Assembly: GCA_015259105.1 (NCBI GenBank) | Contig: JABZGZ010000049.1 | Span: 1 to 10,064 of the forward strand | Source of the DNA: Atopobium sp. | Lineage (GTDB): Bacteria > Actinomycetota > Coriobacteriia > Coriobacteriales > Atopobiaceae | Reading direction: 5' to 3' | Length of the DNA: 10,064 nucleotides | Shown here: positions 1-6,489 of the stretch, one piece after another | Numbering within the stretch: the stretch's first letter is position 1 | Layout: every line of letters begins with the position of its first letter | The notes under the pieces: model-generated | The model's database searches: none | Told to the model about the DNA's origin: nothing | The model's input: only the letters and a program-made list of their open reading frames with translations | Program-made: the position numbers and the translations under genes

Positions 1-762
1 GCTAAAGATATACTTGCTCGTTTAAGCGATGCCCCAGAGACTGAGGTATACGAACTCATAGCTCGTTATAGCGAGGACCCTCGCAAACAGGTTATCAAGG
101 CTTTAGAATCAGCTAAAAAGCGCATTGAAAAAGAACGTGCCGAGAAGACCCGTGTAGGAGAAATGTATCGCTTTCAGAAGGAGCTTTCTGGGGGCGGACT
201 TGTAATTGGCGTTGATGAAGTGGGCAGAGGTTCTGTAGCTGGTCCTTTAACGGTTTGCGCGGTATGTTTGCCAGAGGATCCTATCATCTATGGACTCAAT
301 GATTCCAAAAAAATAACCGCAACAAAGCGAGAGATTCTAGCGGCACAAATTCAAGAAGTTGCTACCGCAATTGGCATTGCTCACATTGCTCCTCAAAGAA
401 TTGATGAAGTTGGTATGGCACAGTGTTTAAGAGATGCTATGCTTCAGGCTGTTAAAAACACAGGTATTGAGCCTGACTGCGTCTTGATTGATGGAAATCC
501 CATGCACATCCATCCTAAAGAAAAGACTCTTGTTAAAGGTGATGCGCGCATTGCGTCTATTGCTGCTGCCTCAATTGTGGCAAAGGTTACAAGAGACGCT
601 CTTATGGTGGCCTATGACGAGGAGTACCCCGACTATCACCTGGCAGAATGTAAAGGATATGCCTCTGCTGAACACATTGAAGCTATTGGTGAGATGGGAC
701 TTTCTCCCATACATCGTGCGTCGTTTTGTGGAAACTTTGTTAAGACGCAAAGACTGTTTTAA
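1..762 (+). CDS. rnhB: Ribonuclease HII, 5' end outside the window
   Basis: RNase HII cleaves the RNA strand of RNA-DNA hybrids and starts removal of single ribonucleotides misincorporated in DNA. The frame is open from base 1, and the 54 codons before the first internal ATG (163) resemble the N-terminal domain of Firmicute-type RnhB, including a DPRK segment matching NDPRK in the Bacillus protein. The ATG at 163 is therefore not the start; by comparison with a family length near 255 residues, only about 6-10 residues are missing. Counting from base 1, the DEVGRG signature gives catalytic Asp72 and Glu73; the other two acidic residues are Asp164 (in LIDG) and Asp199 (in VTRD). The C-terminal KGY and H-R segments are also present. 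The stop TAA is at 760-762, followed by a terminator, so this gene probably ends an operon that begins to the left (in many bacteria rplS-lepB-rnhB). Family identity is very secure. Confidence 0.96.
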   Translation, partial: AKDILARLSDAPETEVYELIARYSEDPRKQVIKALESAKKRIEKERAEKTRVGEMYRFQKELSGGGLVIGVDEVGRGSVAGPLTVCAVCLPEDPIIYGLNDSKKITATKREILAAQIQEVATAIGIAHIAPQRIDEVGMAQCLRDAMLQAVKNTGIEPDCVLIDGNPMHIHPKEKTLVKGDARIASIAAASIVAKVTRDALMVAYDEEYPDYHLAECKGYASAEHIEAIGEMGLSPIHRASFCGNFVKTQRLF

Positions 763-809
763 TACATCCAATTTACGTAATCAGATTAACTTTCAGACGC
801 AAACAGGGA

Positions 810-843
810 CCCGTTCATTCTAAGAGGATTGAACGGGCTTTTT
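810..843 (+). terminator. Intrinsic terminator after rnhB
   Basis: CCCGTTCA (810-817) pairs perfectly with TGAACGGG (830-837) around a 12-nt loop, and the stem is followed by CTTTTT (838-843). The 8-bp stem with a U-tract, 48 bases past the rnhB stop, is a standard Rho-independent terminator and separates rnhB from the yraN operon. Confidence 0.88.
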
Positions 844-948
844 ATATAGCCGCAAGCCCGCAATATCAAATTTTTTACTTTCGTCAGAATCATTACGCTG
901 TTTAGACAGACAGCAGTCAAGTTAGTGTCAAAGTGCTCCTGCAAACTG

Positions 949-974
949 AACTCTCCCACAATGAAAGGAGAGTT
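949..974 (+). promoter_or_regulatory. Hairpin enclosing the yraN ribosome binding site
   Basis: AACTCTCC (949-956) is the exact reverse complement of GGAGAGTT (967-974), with a 10-nt loop between them. The right arm contains the whole GGAG Shine-Dalgarno core and ends at the base before the yraN ATG (975). In mRNA this stem would hide the ribosome binding site of the first gene of the yraN-comM-dprA run. No U-tract follows, so it is not a terminator. The pairing is seen directly; a regulatory role is inference. Confidence 0.6.
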
Positions 975-1493
975 ATGAGCAAGAAAGACACAAGCAAGTA
1001 TCCAGGTTCTTTGCCTAATGAGGTAGAGGAGAAACCCTCACCACAGGAGGAGCCAAAAGACCAGGACAAGGTTTCTGAAGAGGATGACGCACAAGAGGGA
1101 AGAATTCCGCTAGAAGAGATGTCTTCTCGTCAAATTGGCGAGAAAGGCGAAGAGATCGCTGCAAAATACCTCATCAAAAGAGGATACAAAATTATCCAAA
1201 CTAACTGGACGTGTCAGATTGGTGAGGTTGATATTGTTGCTCAAGATGGCGATAACGTTGTGCTTGTTGAGGTAAAGACAAGACGCATCTTGAACAAAGA
1301 TGACAGCATCATGCCTGAGCTTGCGGTAAATAAAGCAAAGCAGGAAAAATATAGGACGCTCGCGCTTATGTATGCAGCGCTTCATCCAGCGCTTACCTCA
1401 ATTAGGTTTGATGTTGTTGCCATAAACTTGGTAGCTCCAAGTACGGCAAGCTTGAGGCATTTAATTGGGGCTTTTAGCTGGGATGAGCAATGA
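975..1493 (+). CDS. yraN: YraN/UPF0102 family nuclease-like protein with acidic N-terminal extension
   Basis: A 172-residue protein of the UPF0102 family, which has a restriction-endonuclease-like fold; its cellular role is not settled, though it often sits beside comM and dprA. The family domain starts near residue 49 (SSRQIGEKGEE) and carries the expected GEVDIVA and VEVKTR blocks, giving PD-(D/E)xK-like residues Asp86, Glu99 and Lys101. The 124-residue domain equals the usual whole-protein length. Residues 1-48 are an added low-complexity, Glu/Asp/Lys/Pro-rich tail. I chose ATG 975 because GAAAGGAG lies 4-5 bases upstream; a GTG at 933 in the same frame has no SD, and ATG 1119 (domain start) has only a poorly spaced GAAGAG. 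The stop TGA overlaps the comM ATG by 4 nt (ATGA), which suggests translational coupling. Family call is secure, function less so. Confidence 0.9.
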   Translation: MSKKDTSKYPGSLPNEVEEKPSPQEEPKDQDKVSEEDDAQEGRIPLEEMSSRQIGEKGEEIAAKYLIKRGYKIIQTNWTCQIGEVDIVAQDGDNVVLVEVKTRRILNKDDSIMPELAVNKAKQEKYRTLALMYAALHPALTSIRFDVVAINLVAPSTASLRHLIGAFSWDEQ

Positions 1494-2986
1494 GCCAATC
1501 AACCATCTGCGTTCATACAGCAACTCTAAGAGGGATTGAGGCAATACCAGTAGATGTAGAATTGGGCATTTCAGGTGGCATACCTGGAATTACTATTGTA
1601 GGTATGCCCGACAGCTCCATTATGGAATCTCGCTCTCGTGTACGCTGCTCATTAAAAGCTGCCGGATTTACCATTCCTCGATTGTTGGTAACAATCAATC
1701 TGACACCTGCGGATATAAAGAAGACAGGCACTGGATTTGATTTGCCTATAGCTGTTGCTATCCTTGCAGCTACTGGACAGATTCCTCAAGAGATTGTGCA
1801 CAACAGGCTGTTTGTTGGAGAGCTTTCGTTAAACGGGAAGATTTCTTCCGTCAGAGGCATGGCAGCGTATGCGATGCTTGCTAAGAAACTGGGAATGAAG
1901 CTCATTTCTTCTTCAGATTGCAATTTGTTTGGCTCTGATTGGAATCATGTTATTGGAATCCAATCGTTGCTTAATCTGAGCTTAAGAGATCCATCATTTT
2001 GTAAGCCTTTAGCTCAACGCCAGCACAAGGTAGACAACACAGTTCTGAGCGATAACTTAGATTTTGAAGAGGTTATTGATCAAGAATTAGTCAAACGAGC
2101 AATCGTTATCGCAGCGACGGGAAACCTAGGCATGCTCATGATTGGTCCGCCTGGCGCAGGCAAAACTATGCTTGCTAAAAGAATTCCAACTATCCTCCCA
2201 GAGCTCTCTAAAGAAGAGCGAGATGAGGTGCTGTTAATTCATTCAGTAGCAGGTTGTGAGACAGATTCTATTCAGGCAGGAGTAAGACCCTTTAGGTCTC
2301 CTCATCACTCAGCTTCTGTAGCAGGCATGATTGGTGGAGGTAGGCCTGTTATTCCAGGCGAGATTTCTCTTGCTCATAAGGGTGTGCTCTTTCTGGACGA
2401 GCTGCCTGAGTTCGCTTCTAATACGTTGCAAGTTTTACGTCAGCCTATTGAAGATGGATACGTTCGTCTCGCGCGAGTTGATGGCATTTATAAGTTTCCT
2501 TCTCAGTTCCAGCTTATTGCTGCGGCTAATCCATGCCCCTGTGGATACTTTGGAGACAAAACACACACCTGCAAGTGCTCTCCAGGAAAGATTTCTACCT
2601 ATCAGTCAAAAATTGGAGGTCCATTGATGGATCGAATAGATATTGTGTGTGATGTAGCTCGTCCTTCTTCTGATCGAGTTATTCAAGGTGAGCTAGGACT
2701 CACATCAGCAGGTATGCGCTCTCTTGTTATTTCCGGTAGAGATTTTGCCTCTTGGCGAGAAACCCGTGGAGTGGAAAGCACTTCTCGCCAAAAGTACGTG
2801 GAGAGTTTTGATGAGTCAGCGTTGCAACTATTGCATAGATTTGCTCGAGGACTTCATTTAGGAGGTAGGGCAATAACGCGTACCTGCAGAGTTGCACGGA
2901 CAATCGCAGATATTGCTCACCATGAAAAAGTGACAAAAGACGACGTATCTGAGGCTGTGGCTTATAGGTCTCGTTCTTTGGAGTAG
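1490..2986 (+). CDS. comM: YifB/ComM family AAA+ ATPase (Mg-chelatase-like)
   Basis: A 498-residue protein of full family length (about 500). ComM is a hexameric helicase that drives branch migration during natural transformation in Vibrio; the same role here is inferred. The N-terminal ChlI-like domain (about 1-180) has the IVGMPD and GTGFDLPIA blocks typical of YifB. The AAA+ core has Walker A GPPGAGKT at 219-226, Walker B VLFLDE at 299-304, and PLMDRID, which supplies the conserved arginine. Cys349, Cys351, Cys361 and Cys363, in an NPCPCG...CKC arrangement, form the probable metal-binding insert of the family. The C-terminal helical domain ends in the usual DVSEAVAYR. The start ATG overlaps the yraN stop by 4 nt and the stop TAG lies 2 nt before dprA, so expression is almost certainly coupled. 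It is not a cobalt or magnesium chelatase subunit: no partner genes are present and the YifB architecture is clear. Confidence 0.95.
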   Translation: MSQSTICVHTATLRGIEAIPVDVELGISGGIPGITIVGMPDSSIMESRSRVRCSLKAAGFTIPRLLVTINLTPADIKKTGTGFDLPIAVAILAATGQIPQEIVHNRLFVGELSLNGKISSVRGMAAYAMLAKKLGMKLISSSDCNLFGSDWNHVIGIQSLLNLSLRDPSFCKPLAQRQHKVDNTVLSDNLDFEEVIDQELVKRAIVIAATGNLGMLMIGPPGAGKTMLAKRIPTILPELSKEERDEVLLIHSVAGCETDSIQAGVRPFRSPHHSASVAGMIGGGRPVIPGEISLAHKGVLFLDELPEFASNTLQVLRQPIEDGYVRLARVDGIYKFPSQFQLIAAANPCPCGYFGDKTHTCKCSPGKISTYQSKIGGPLMDRIDIVCDVARPSSDRVIQGELGLTSAGMRSLVISGRDFASWRETRGVESTSRQKYVESFDESALQLLHRFARGLHLGGRAITRTCRVARTIADIAHHEKVTKDDVSEAVAYRSRSLE

Positions 2987-2988
2987 CA

Positions 2989-3864
2989 ATGGAGAGATGG
3001 GAGATTTCATCAGAAGACGAGGATTATCCAAAAGAGCTGCTACTGCTCAACCATCCACCTGAAGTGATTTATGGAATAGGGGATAGAAGCGTTTTGCAAG
3101 CACCTTGTATGTCTGTAATTGGGGCTCGTAGAGCCACTCCATACGGCATGGCAATTGCAGAAATGGCTGGCAGATGCGCCGCTGATAACAATATTGTGCT
3201 GGTATCAGGCGGAGCTCTTGGCTGCGATTATATGGCGGGTATGGCTTCTCTTAATGCTGGTGGAAAGACTGTTGTAGTGGCAGGCTGTGGTGCAGACGTG
3301 ACCTACCCAACTACCTCTGCAGAGCTTTTTGAAGCAGCGCGAGAAGGAAGGGGAGCAGTCATTTCTCTAGACAGGTGGGGAATGCCTCCTAGACGTTATG
3401 CCTTTCCTAGAAGAAATGCGGTTATTGCAGCATTAGGTAAAGTGCTCTTGGTAACGGAAGCAGGGCTTTGCTCAGGCACTATGAGTACTGCTGAGTTTGC
3501 CAACTCTCTTGGTAAAACTATTTATGCAATACCAGGGTCTATCTTTTCTCCTGCTTCTGCTGGTACGAATAGACTCATCTCTGAAGGTGCTCAAATTATT
3601 CCTGATGAGACATCGTTGGGCATTGCAATTTCATTAGATTTTGATTGCCTAGTTCAGGAACAATTGAAGCAAGATAAGAAGCTAACACCACTTTTATCTG
3701 CACTTATTGCTTCTCCTTCAAGACCCGAAGAACTTGCATGGAGGCTATCAGAAAACGTACTTACCGTGTTAAATTCTCTTACTGATTATGAAGCTCGTGG
3801 AATGGTAAAAAGATTACCAGATGGAAGGTATACTCCTTCTAAAGAGTTTTATTTGGAATCGTAG
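2989..3864 (+). CDS. dprA: DNA-processing protein DprA (Smf)
   Basis: DprA binds single-stranded DNA entering by transformation and loads RecA on it. The 291-residue product has a short lead-in with the typical DYPKEL and PPEVIYGIGD blocks, then a Rossmann-like core: GARRATPYG (45-53, family GSRxxTxYG), SGGALGCD (73-80), AGCGADVTYP, FPRRN (139-143), TEAG..SGTMSTAEFA and AIPGS. A winged-helix C-terminus lies at about 231-285 and ends in PDGRYTP. There is no room for the N-terminal SAM/helix-hairpin domain that many DprA proteins carry. The core is divergent: the usual SGxAxGID..AH block reads SGGALGCDYMAG with no histidine, and the Arg after FPxRN is Ala144. The ATG is 2 nt past the comM stop with no strong SD of its own, so it probably depends on coupling. 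Family is secure; activity of the diverged core is not proven. Confidence 0.93.
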   Translation: MERWEISSEDEDYPKELLLLNHPPEVIYGIGDRSVLQAPCMSVIGARRATPYGMAIAEMAGRCAADNNIVLVSGGALGCDYMAGMASLNAGGKTVVVAGCGADVTYPTTSAELFEAAREGRGAVISLDRWGMPPRRYAFPRRNAVIAALGKVLLVTEAGLCSGTMSTAEFANSLGKTIYAIPGSIFSPASAGTNRLISEGAQIIPDETSLGIAISLDFDCLVQEQLKQDKKLTPLLSALIASPSRPEELAWRLSENVLTVLNSLTDYEARGMVKRLPDGRYTPSKEFYLES

Positions 3865-3881
3865 TGTGTGATAGGTGAACA

Positions 3882-5216
3882 ATGACACAAAAAGTTACTG
3901 TAGTTGGCGCTGGTTTAGCTGGAAGCGAATGTGCTTTACAGCTTGCTTCACGTGGTGTTTCTGTAGAGCTCATTGAGCAGCGCCCTGTTGTTTCTTCTCC
4001 AGCACACCACACAGATATGTTTGCTGAGCTGGTCTGTTCCAACTCTCTGAAGTCCACTAAGGAAGATTCTGCAGCTGGAATTTTAAAGTCTGAGCTTAAG
4101 AAGATGGGTAGTTTTCTACTTCGTATTGCAGAAGAAAACTCTGTTCCTGCAGGCGGCGCGCTTGCGGTTAATAGAGAAGAGTTTTCAAAGGCTGTTACTG
4201 AGCAGATCAGAAATCATCCAAACATTTCAGTAACTCATGCAGAGGTCACGGAATTATCTGATGGGCCAACAGTTATTGCTGCAGGACCACTGTGCTCAGA
4301 TAGCTTGTACGAAGCAATTTCTAAGCGTGTTGGAACGAACAGAATGTCTTTTTTTGATGCAGCTGCACCTATTGTGTCTTATGAATCAATTGACCATTCA
4401 ATTGCATTTTCTCAATCTCGTTATGAGGACTTGGGAATTGGCGATTACCTCAATTGCCCCATGAATAAAGAGGAATATGACACATTTGTTGATGAGTTAC
4501 TTGCTGCTAAACGTGTTATTGGCCACGATTTTGAGCAGTCTGATTTGTTCCAAGCTTGTCAGCCTATTGAGGAAGTGGCAAGAACAGGACATGATTCCAT
4601 TAGATTTGGCGCTTTAAAGCCAGTAGGACTTATTGACCCCAGAACGGGTAAACGTCCCTGGGCAGCAGTTCAGCTTCGTGCAGAAAATGCAGCTAAGACA
4701 GCATTTAATCTGGTTGGTTTTCAGACAAATCTTACCTGGGGAGAGCAAAAACGCGTATTTACCCTCATCCCTGGGTTGGAAAACGCTGAGTTTGTTCGCT
4801 ACGGCGTCATGCACAGAAACTCTTTTGTTGACTCTCCTCATGCGCTTGACGGCTCATTTGGAATTCCGGGAACTTCTACTATTCTTGCAGGTCAAATTAC
4901 GGGTACAGAAGGATATGTTGAGGCTATAGCATCTGGATTACTTGCTGCACTAAACATGTATGCTCGTCTGTTGGGCAAAGAGGAAGTCAGGCTTCCTTTG
5001 ACCACTTCGTTTGGCTCTCTTGTGGGTTATGCAACAAACCCAAACACCAAAGATTACCAGCCCATGCATGTTAACTTTGGAATTTTTGAGCCACTGGATG
5101 AGCATGTAAAAAGAAAAGACGAGCGCCGTCAAAAGATGGCAGAGCGTGCTCATAAAGATTTTGATGAGTATCTTACCTCTCGCCATGAACTCTTTGATTG
5201 CGTAAAGCGTGATTAA
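3882..5216 (+). CDS. trmFO: tRNA (uracil-54-C5)-methyltransferase, folate/FAD-dependent
   Basis: TrmFO makes 5-methyluridine at position 54 of the tRNA T-loop, using methylenetetrahydrofolate and reduced FAD instead of S-adenosylmethionine. The 444-residue length matches the family (about 435-470). The N-terminal FAD-binding motif GAGLAGSE is at residues 9-16. It is followed by the TrmFO hallmark HHTDMFAELVCSNSLKS, with Cys52, and FQACQPIEEVA, with Cys226; these correspond to the two functional cysteines known in the Bacillus enzyme (Cys53 and Cys226). RFGALKPVGL, YGVMHRN and GQITGTEGYVE are further family blocks. AGGTGA lies 3 nt before the ATG, and the gene starts 17 nt after dprA. The xerC frame opens before this gene ends. 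Location between dprA and xerC recalls the Bacillus order dprA-topA-trmFO-xerC, with topA missing here. GidA/MnmG is excluded by length and by the CSNSLKS block. Confidence 0.96.
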   Translation: MTQKVTVVGAGLAGSECALQLASRGVSVELIEQRPVVSSPAHHTDMFAELVCSNSLKSTKEDSAAGILKSELKKMGSFLLRIAEENSVPAGGALAVNREEFSKAVTEQIRNHPNISVTHAEVTELSDGPTVIAAGPLCSDSLYEAISKRVGTNRMSFFDAAAPIVSYESIDHSIAFSQSRYEDLGIGDYLNCPMNKEEYDTFVDELLAAKRVIGHDFEQSDLFQACQPIEEVARTGHDSIRFGALKPVGLIDPRTGKRPWAAVQLRAENAAKTAFNLVGFQTNLTWGEQKRVFTLIPGLENAEFVRYGVMHRNSFVDSPHALDGSFGIPGTSTILAGQITGTEGYVEAIASGLLAALNMYARLLGKEEVRLPLTTSFGSLVGYATNPNTKDYQPMHVNFGIFEPLDEHVKRKDERRQKMAERAHKDFDEYLTSRHELFDCVKRD

Positions 5217-6135
5217 CGTGGCTATTTCAAAAGAGCAGGGTAGTCACGTTGAACAATTTATTGAGTATTTAAGTAAGGTCAGGAATCTCTCCGAGAATAC
5301 CCTAAGGTCATATCAGACTGATCTTTTGGCATTTGAGCAGTGGTGTAGTAGGGAAGGTGTTGAGGTAACTAAGGTTGATCACAGAAACCTTCGCTTGTAT
5401 TTGGCCTACCTCAAACAGGCTCAATATTCAGCAAAAACACTAAATAGGCATTTATCTGCGCTGCGTGGTTTTTACAAATGGATGCAGCGAGAAAAACTGG
5501 TTGCCACAGACCCAGCTCTTTCACTGAGTAATCCTCGAGCGCCACGAAATCTTCCACATACTATGACTGATTCCGATGTAAATAAGCTTTTGGAATCATG
5601 TGATGTTTCAACTGCGGTAGGTCTTAGAGATAGAGCATTTCTTGAGTTTTTGTATGCCACAGGAGCTCGTATTTCTGAGGTGGCGTCTCTCAAGCTTGAA
5701 CAGGTTGATTTGCAAAATGGAACAGTGCGACTTTTTGGTAAAGGCTCTAAAGAGAGAATTGTTCCGTTATATGAGTCTGCAATTGAGTGGCTTAAGAAGT
5801 ACCTTAGGTCTTCTCGTCCTACGCTCTTGTTAAAAGACAAATCAGGCCGTGCACACTCGGCTCTCTTTATTTCTGTCAGAGGAAATAACATGAGCGCAGA
5901 TTCATTGCGCAAGGTTTTCTCGTCGTATTTAGCGGCTGCAGGACTAGACAGCTCACTTTCTCCACATGCAATGAGGCATACGTACGCCACGGAGCTTCTT
6001 GGAGGTGGAGCAGACTTGCGTATTGTCCAGGAACTTTTAGGTCATGAGTCGCTCTCAACTACGCAGGTGTATACGCATTTGTCAGTTGATAGGCTTAAAG
6101 AAGCGGCAAAGGCAGCTCATCCGAGGTCAAAATAA
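5209..6135 (+). CDS. xerC: Tyrosine recombinase XerC
   Basis: Site-specific recombinase that, with a partner Xer protein, resolves chromosome dimers at dif; no dif-like site was noticed in the window. The 308-residue protein has an N-terminal SAM-like core-binding domain (about 8-95; EQFIEYL, SENTLRSY, RGFYKW) and a catalytic domain with the full active-site set: Arg154 (ATGARISE), Lys178 (GKGSKERIVP), His253 and Arg256 (HAMRH), His279 (LGHESL) and nucleophile Tyr288 (TTQVYTH). The start is uncertain. GTG 5209 overlaps the trmFO stop by 8 nt, while in-frame GTG 5218 begins one base after it; neither has a clear SD. The shorter form would lose only three residues. The match is to housekeeping XerC/XerD rather than a phage integrase, judged by length and the trmFO-xerC context. 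XerD cannot be fully excluded. No terminator is visible after the stop. Confidence 0.93.
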   Translation: MINVAISKEQGSHVEQFIEYLSKVRNLSENTLRSYQTDLLAFEQWCSREGVEVTKVDHRNLRLYLAYLKQAQYSAKTLNRHLSALRGFYKWMQREKLVATDPALSLSNPRAPRNLPHTMTDSDVNKLLESCDVSTAVGLRDRAFLEFLYATGARISEVASLKLEQVDLQNGTVRLFGKGSKERIVPLYESAIEWLKKYLRSSRPTLLLKDKSGRAHSALFISVRGNNMSADSLRKVFSSYLAAAGLDSSLSPHAMRHTYATELLGGGADLRIVQELLGHESLSTTQVYTHLSVDRLKEAAKAAHPRSK

Positions 6136-6222
6136 GCTGCAAATTGTTGCGGAAGATCTTGCACTTGGAAGCAGAGCGTATTTGCACAGTATTTGTAGAG
6201 AGGTTATGGTCTAAATTCTTTA

Positions 6223-6252
6223 TAGACGCAGCCCTTGTTTTCCTGTTATACT
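6223..6252 (+). promoter_or_regulatory. Promoter of rpsB-tsf
   Basis: An extended -10 element TGTTATACT (6244-6252; hexamer TATACT 6247-6252) has a -35-like TAGACG (6223-6228; 4 of 6 to TTGACA) 18 nt upstream. Transcription would begin near 6259, about 150 nt before the rpsB ATG. It is the best sigma-70-type promoter seen in the window and fits a highly expressed ribosomal operon. Confidence 0.7.
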
Positions 6253-6258
6253 TTCAAA

Positions 6259-6409
6259 AGTTGTGTAGAAGCACAACATGCTGTTACCAAACAGCACAAA
6301 ATCGCACGTACGACTACTTGTTTGCCGTGGTGCCTAACGCTAAGCCAGGTGTTGGGTGGTTTTAACAAGGTTTGAACTCGTACGGAGGAACAACCAATGG
6401 AGGTAAAAA
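6259..6409 (+). promoter_or_regulatory. Structured 5' leader of rpsB-tsf mRNA
   Basis: The predicted leader is full of exact pairings. Two hairpins lie at the 5' end: GTTGTG/CACAAC (6260-6265 with 6272-6277) and TGCTGTT/AACAGCA (6279-6285 with 6290-6296, 4-nt loop). They are followed by a nested stem: CGTACGA/TCGTACG (6307-6313 with 6378-6384), CTTGTT/AACAAG (6317-6322 with 6364-6369), and a wobble-rich apical helix (6333-6341 with 6348-6356). The outer helix ends on the first base next to a GGAGG. S2 represses its own rpsB-tsf operon through the leader in E. coli; a similar role here is inference. A weak alternative reading is an attenuator, because TTTT follows the apical helix at 6360-6363. 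No protein-coding gene is supported in 6136-6409. Confidence 0.55.
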
Positions 6410-6489
6410 ATGGCTGCAAAGATTACTATTCAGACTCTTCTGGATGCTGGTTGCCACTATGGTCACCAGACTCGTCGTTGGAACCCTAA
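6397..6489 (+). CDS. Possible 30-codon upstream ORF overlapping the rpsB start
   Basis: ATG 6397 has an ideal GGAGG (6384-6388) 8 nt upstream and opens a frame that differs from rpsB and runs to TAA at 6487-6489, ending 80 nt inside rpsB. The rpsB SD (GGAGG 6399-6403) lies inside this small frame, from the G of its ATG through codon 2. The predicted peptide (starting MEVKNGCKDYY) resembles nothing I recognise and its composition is what an off-frame reading of rpsB would give. If translated it would compete with rpsB initiation or be a decoy start. The SD and ATG are seen; translation is unproven. Confidence 0.25.
   Translation: MEVKNGCKDYYSDSSGCWLPLWSPDSSLEP

Noticed and set aside
838..948. 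Promoter for the yraN operon
   Set aside because: The best -35-like element is TAGACA (903-908), but the only -10-like TAGTGT (923-928) leaves a 14-nt spacer. A promoter is expected here but I cannot place it.
961..978. Tiny frame MKGEL-stop whose TGA overlaps the yraN ATG
   Set aside because: The 4-nt overlap looks like coupling, but there is no SD before ATG 961 and five codons inside the hairpin loop and SD are easily chance.
5472..5990. 172-codon minus-strand frame inside xerC
   Set aside because: Fully antisense to a gene with an intact active site; the composition is unlike a real protein.
6144..6365. 73-codon frame between xerC and rpsB
   Set aside because: TTG start without an SD; it runs through the rpsB promoter and the structured leader, with no known family.
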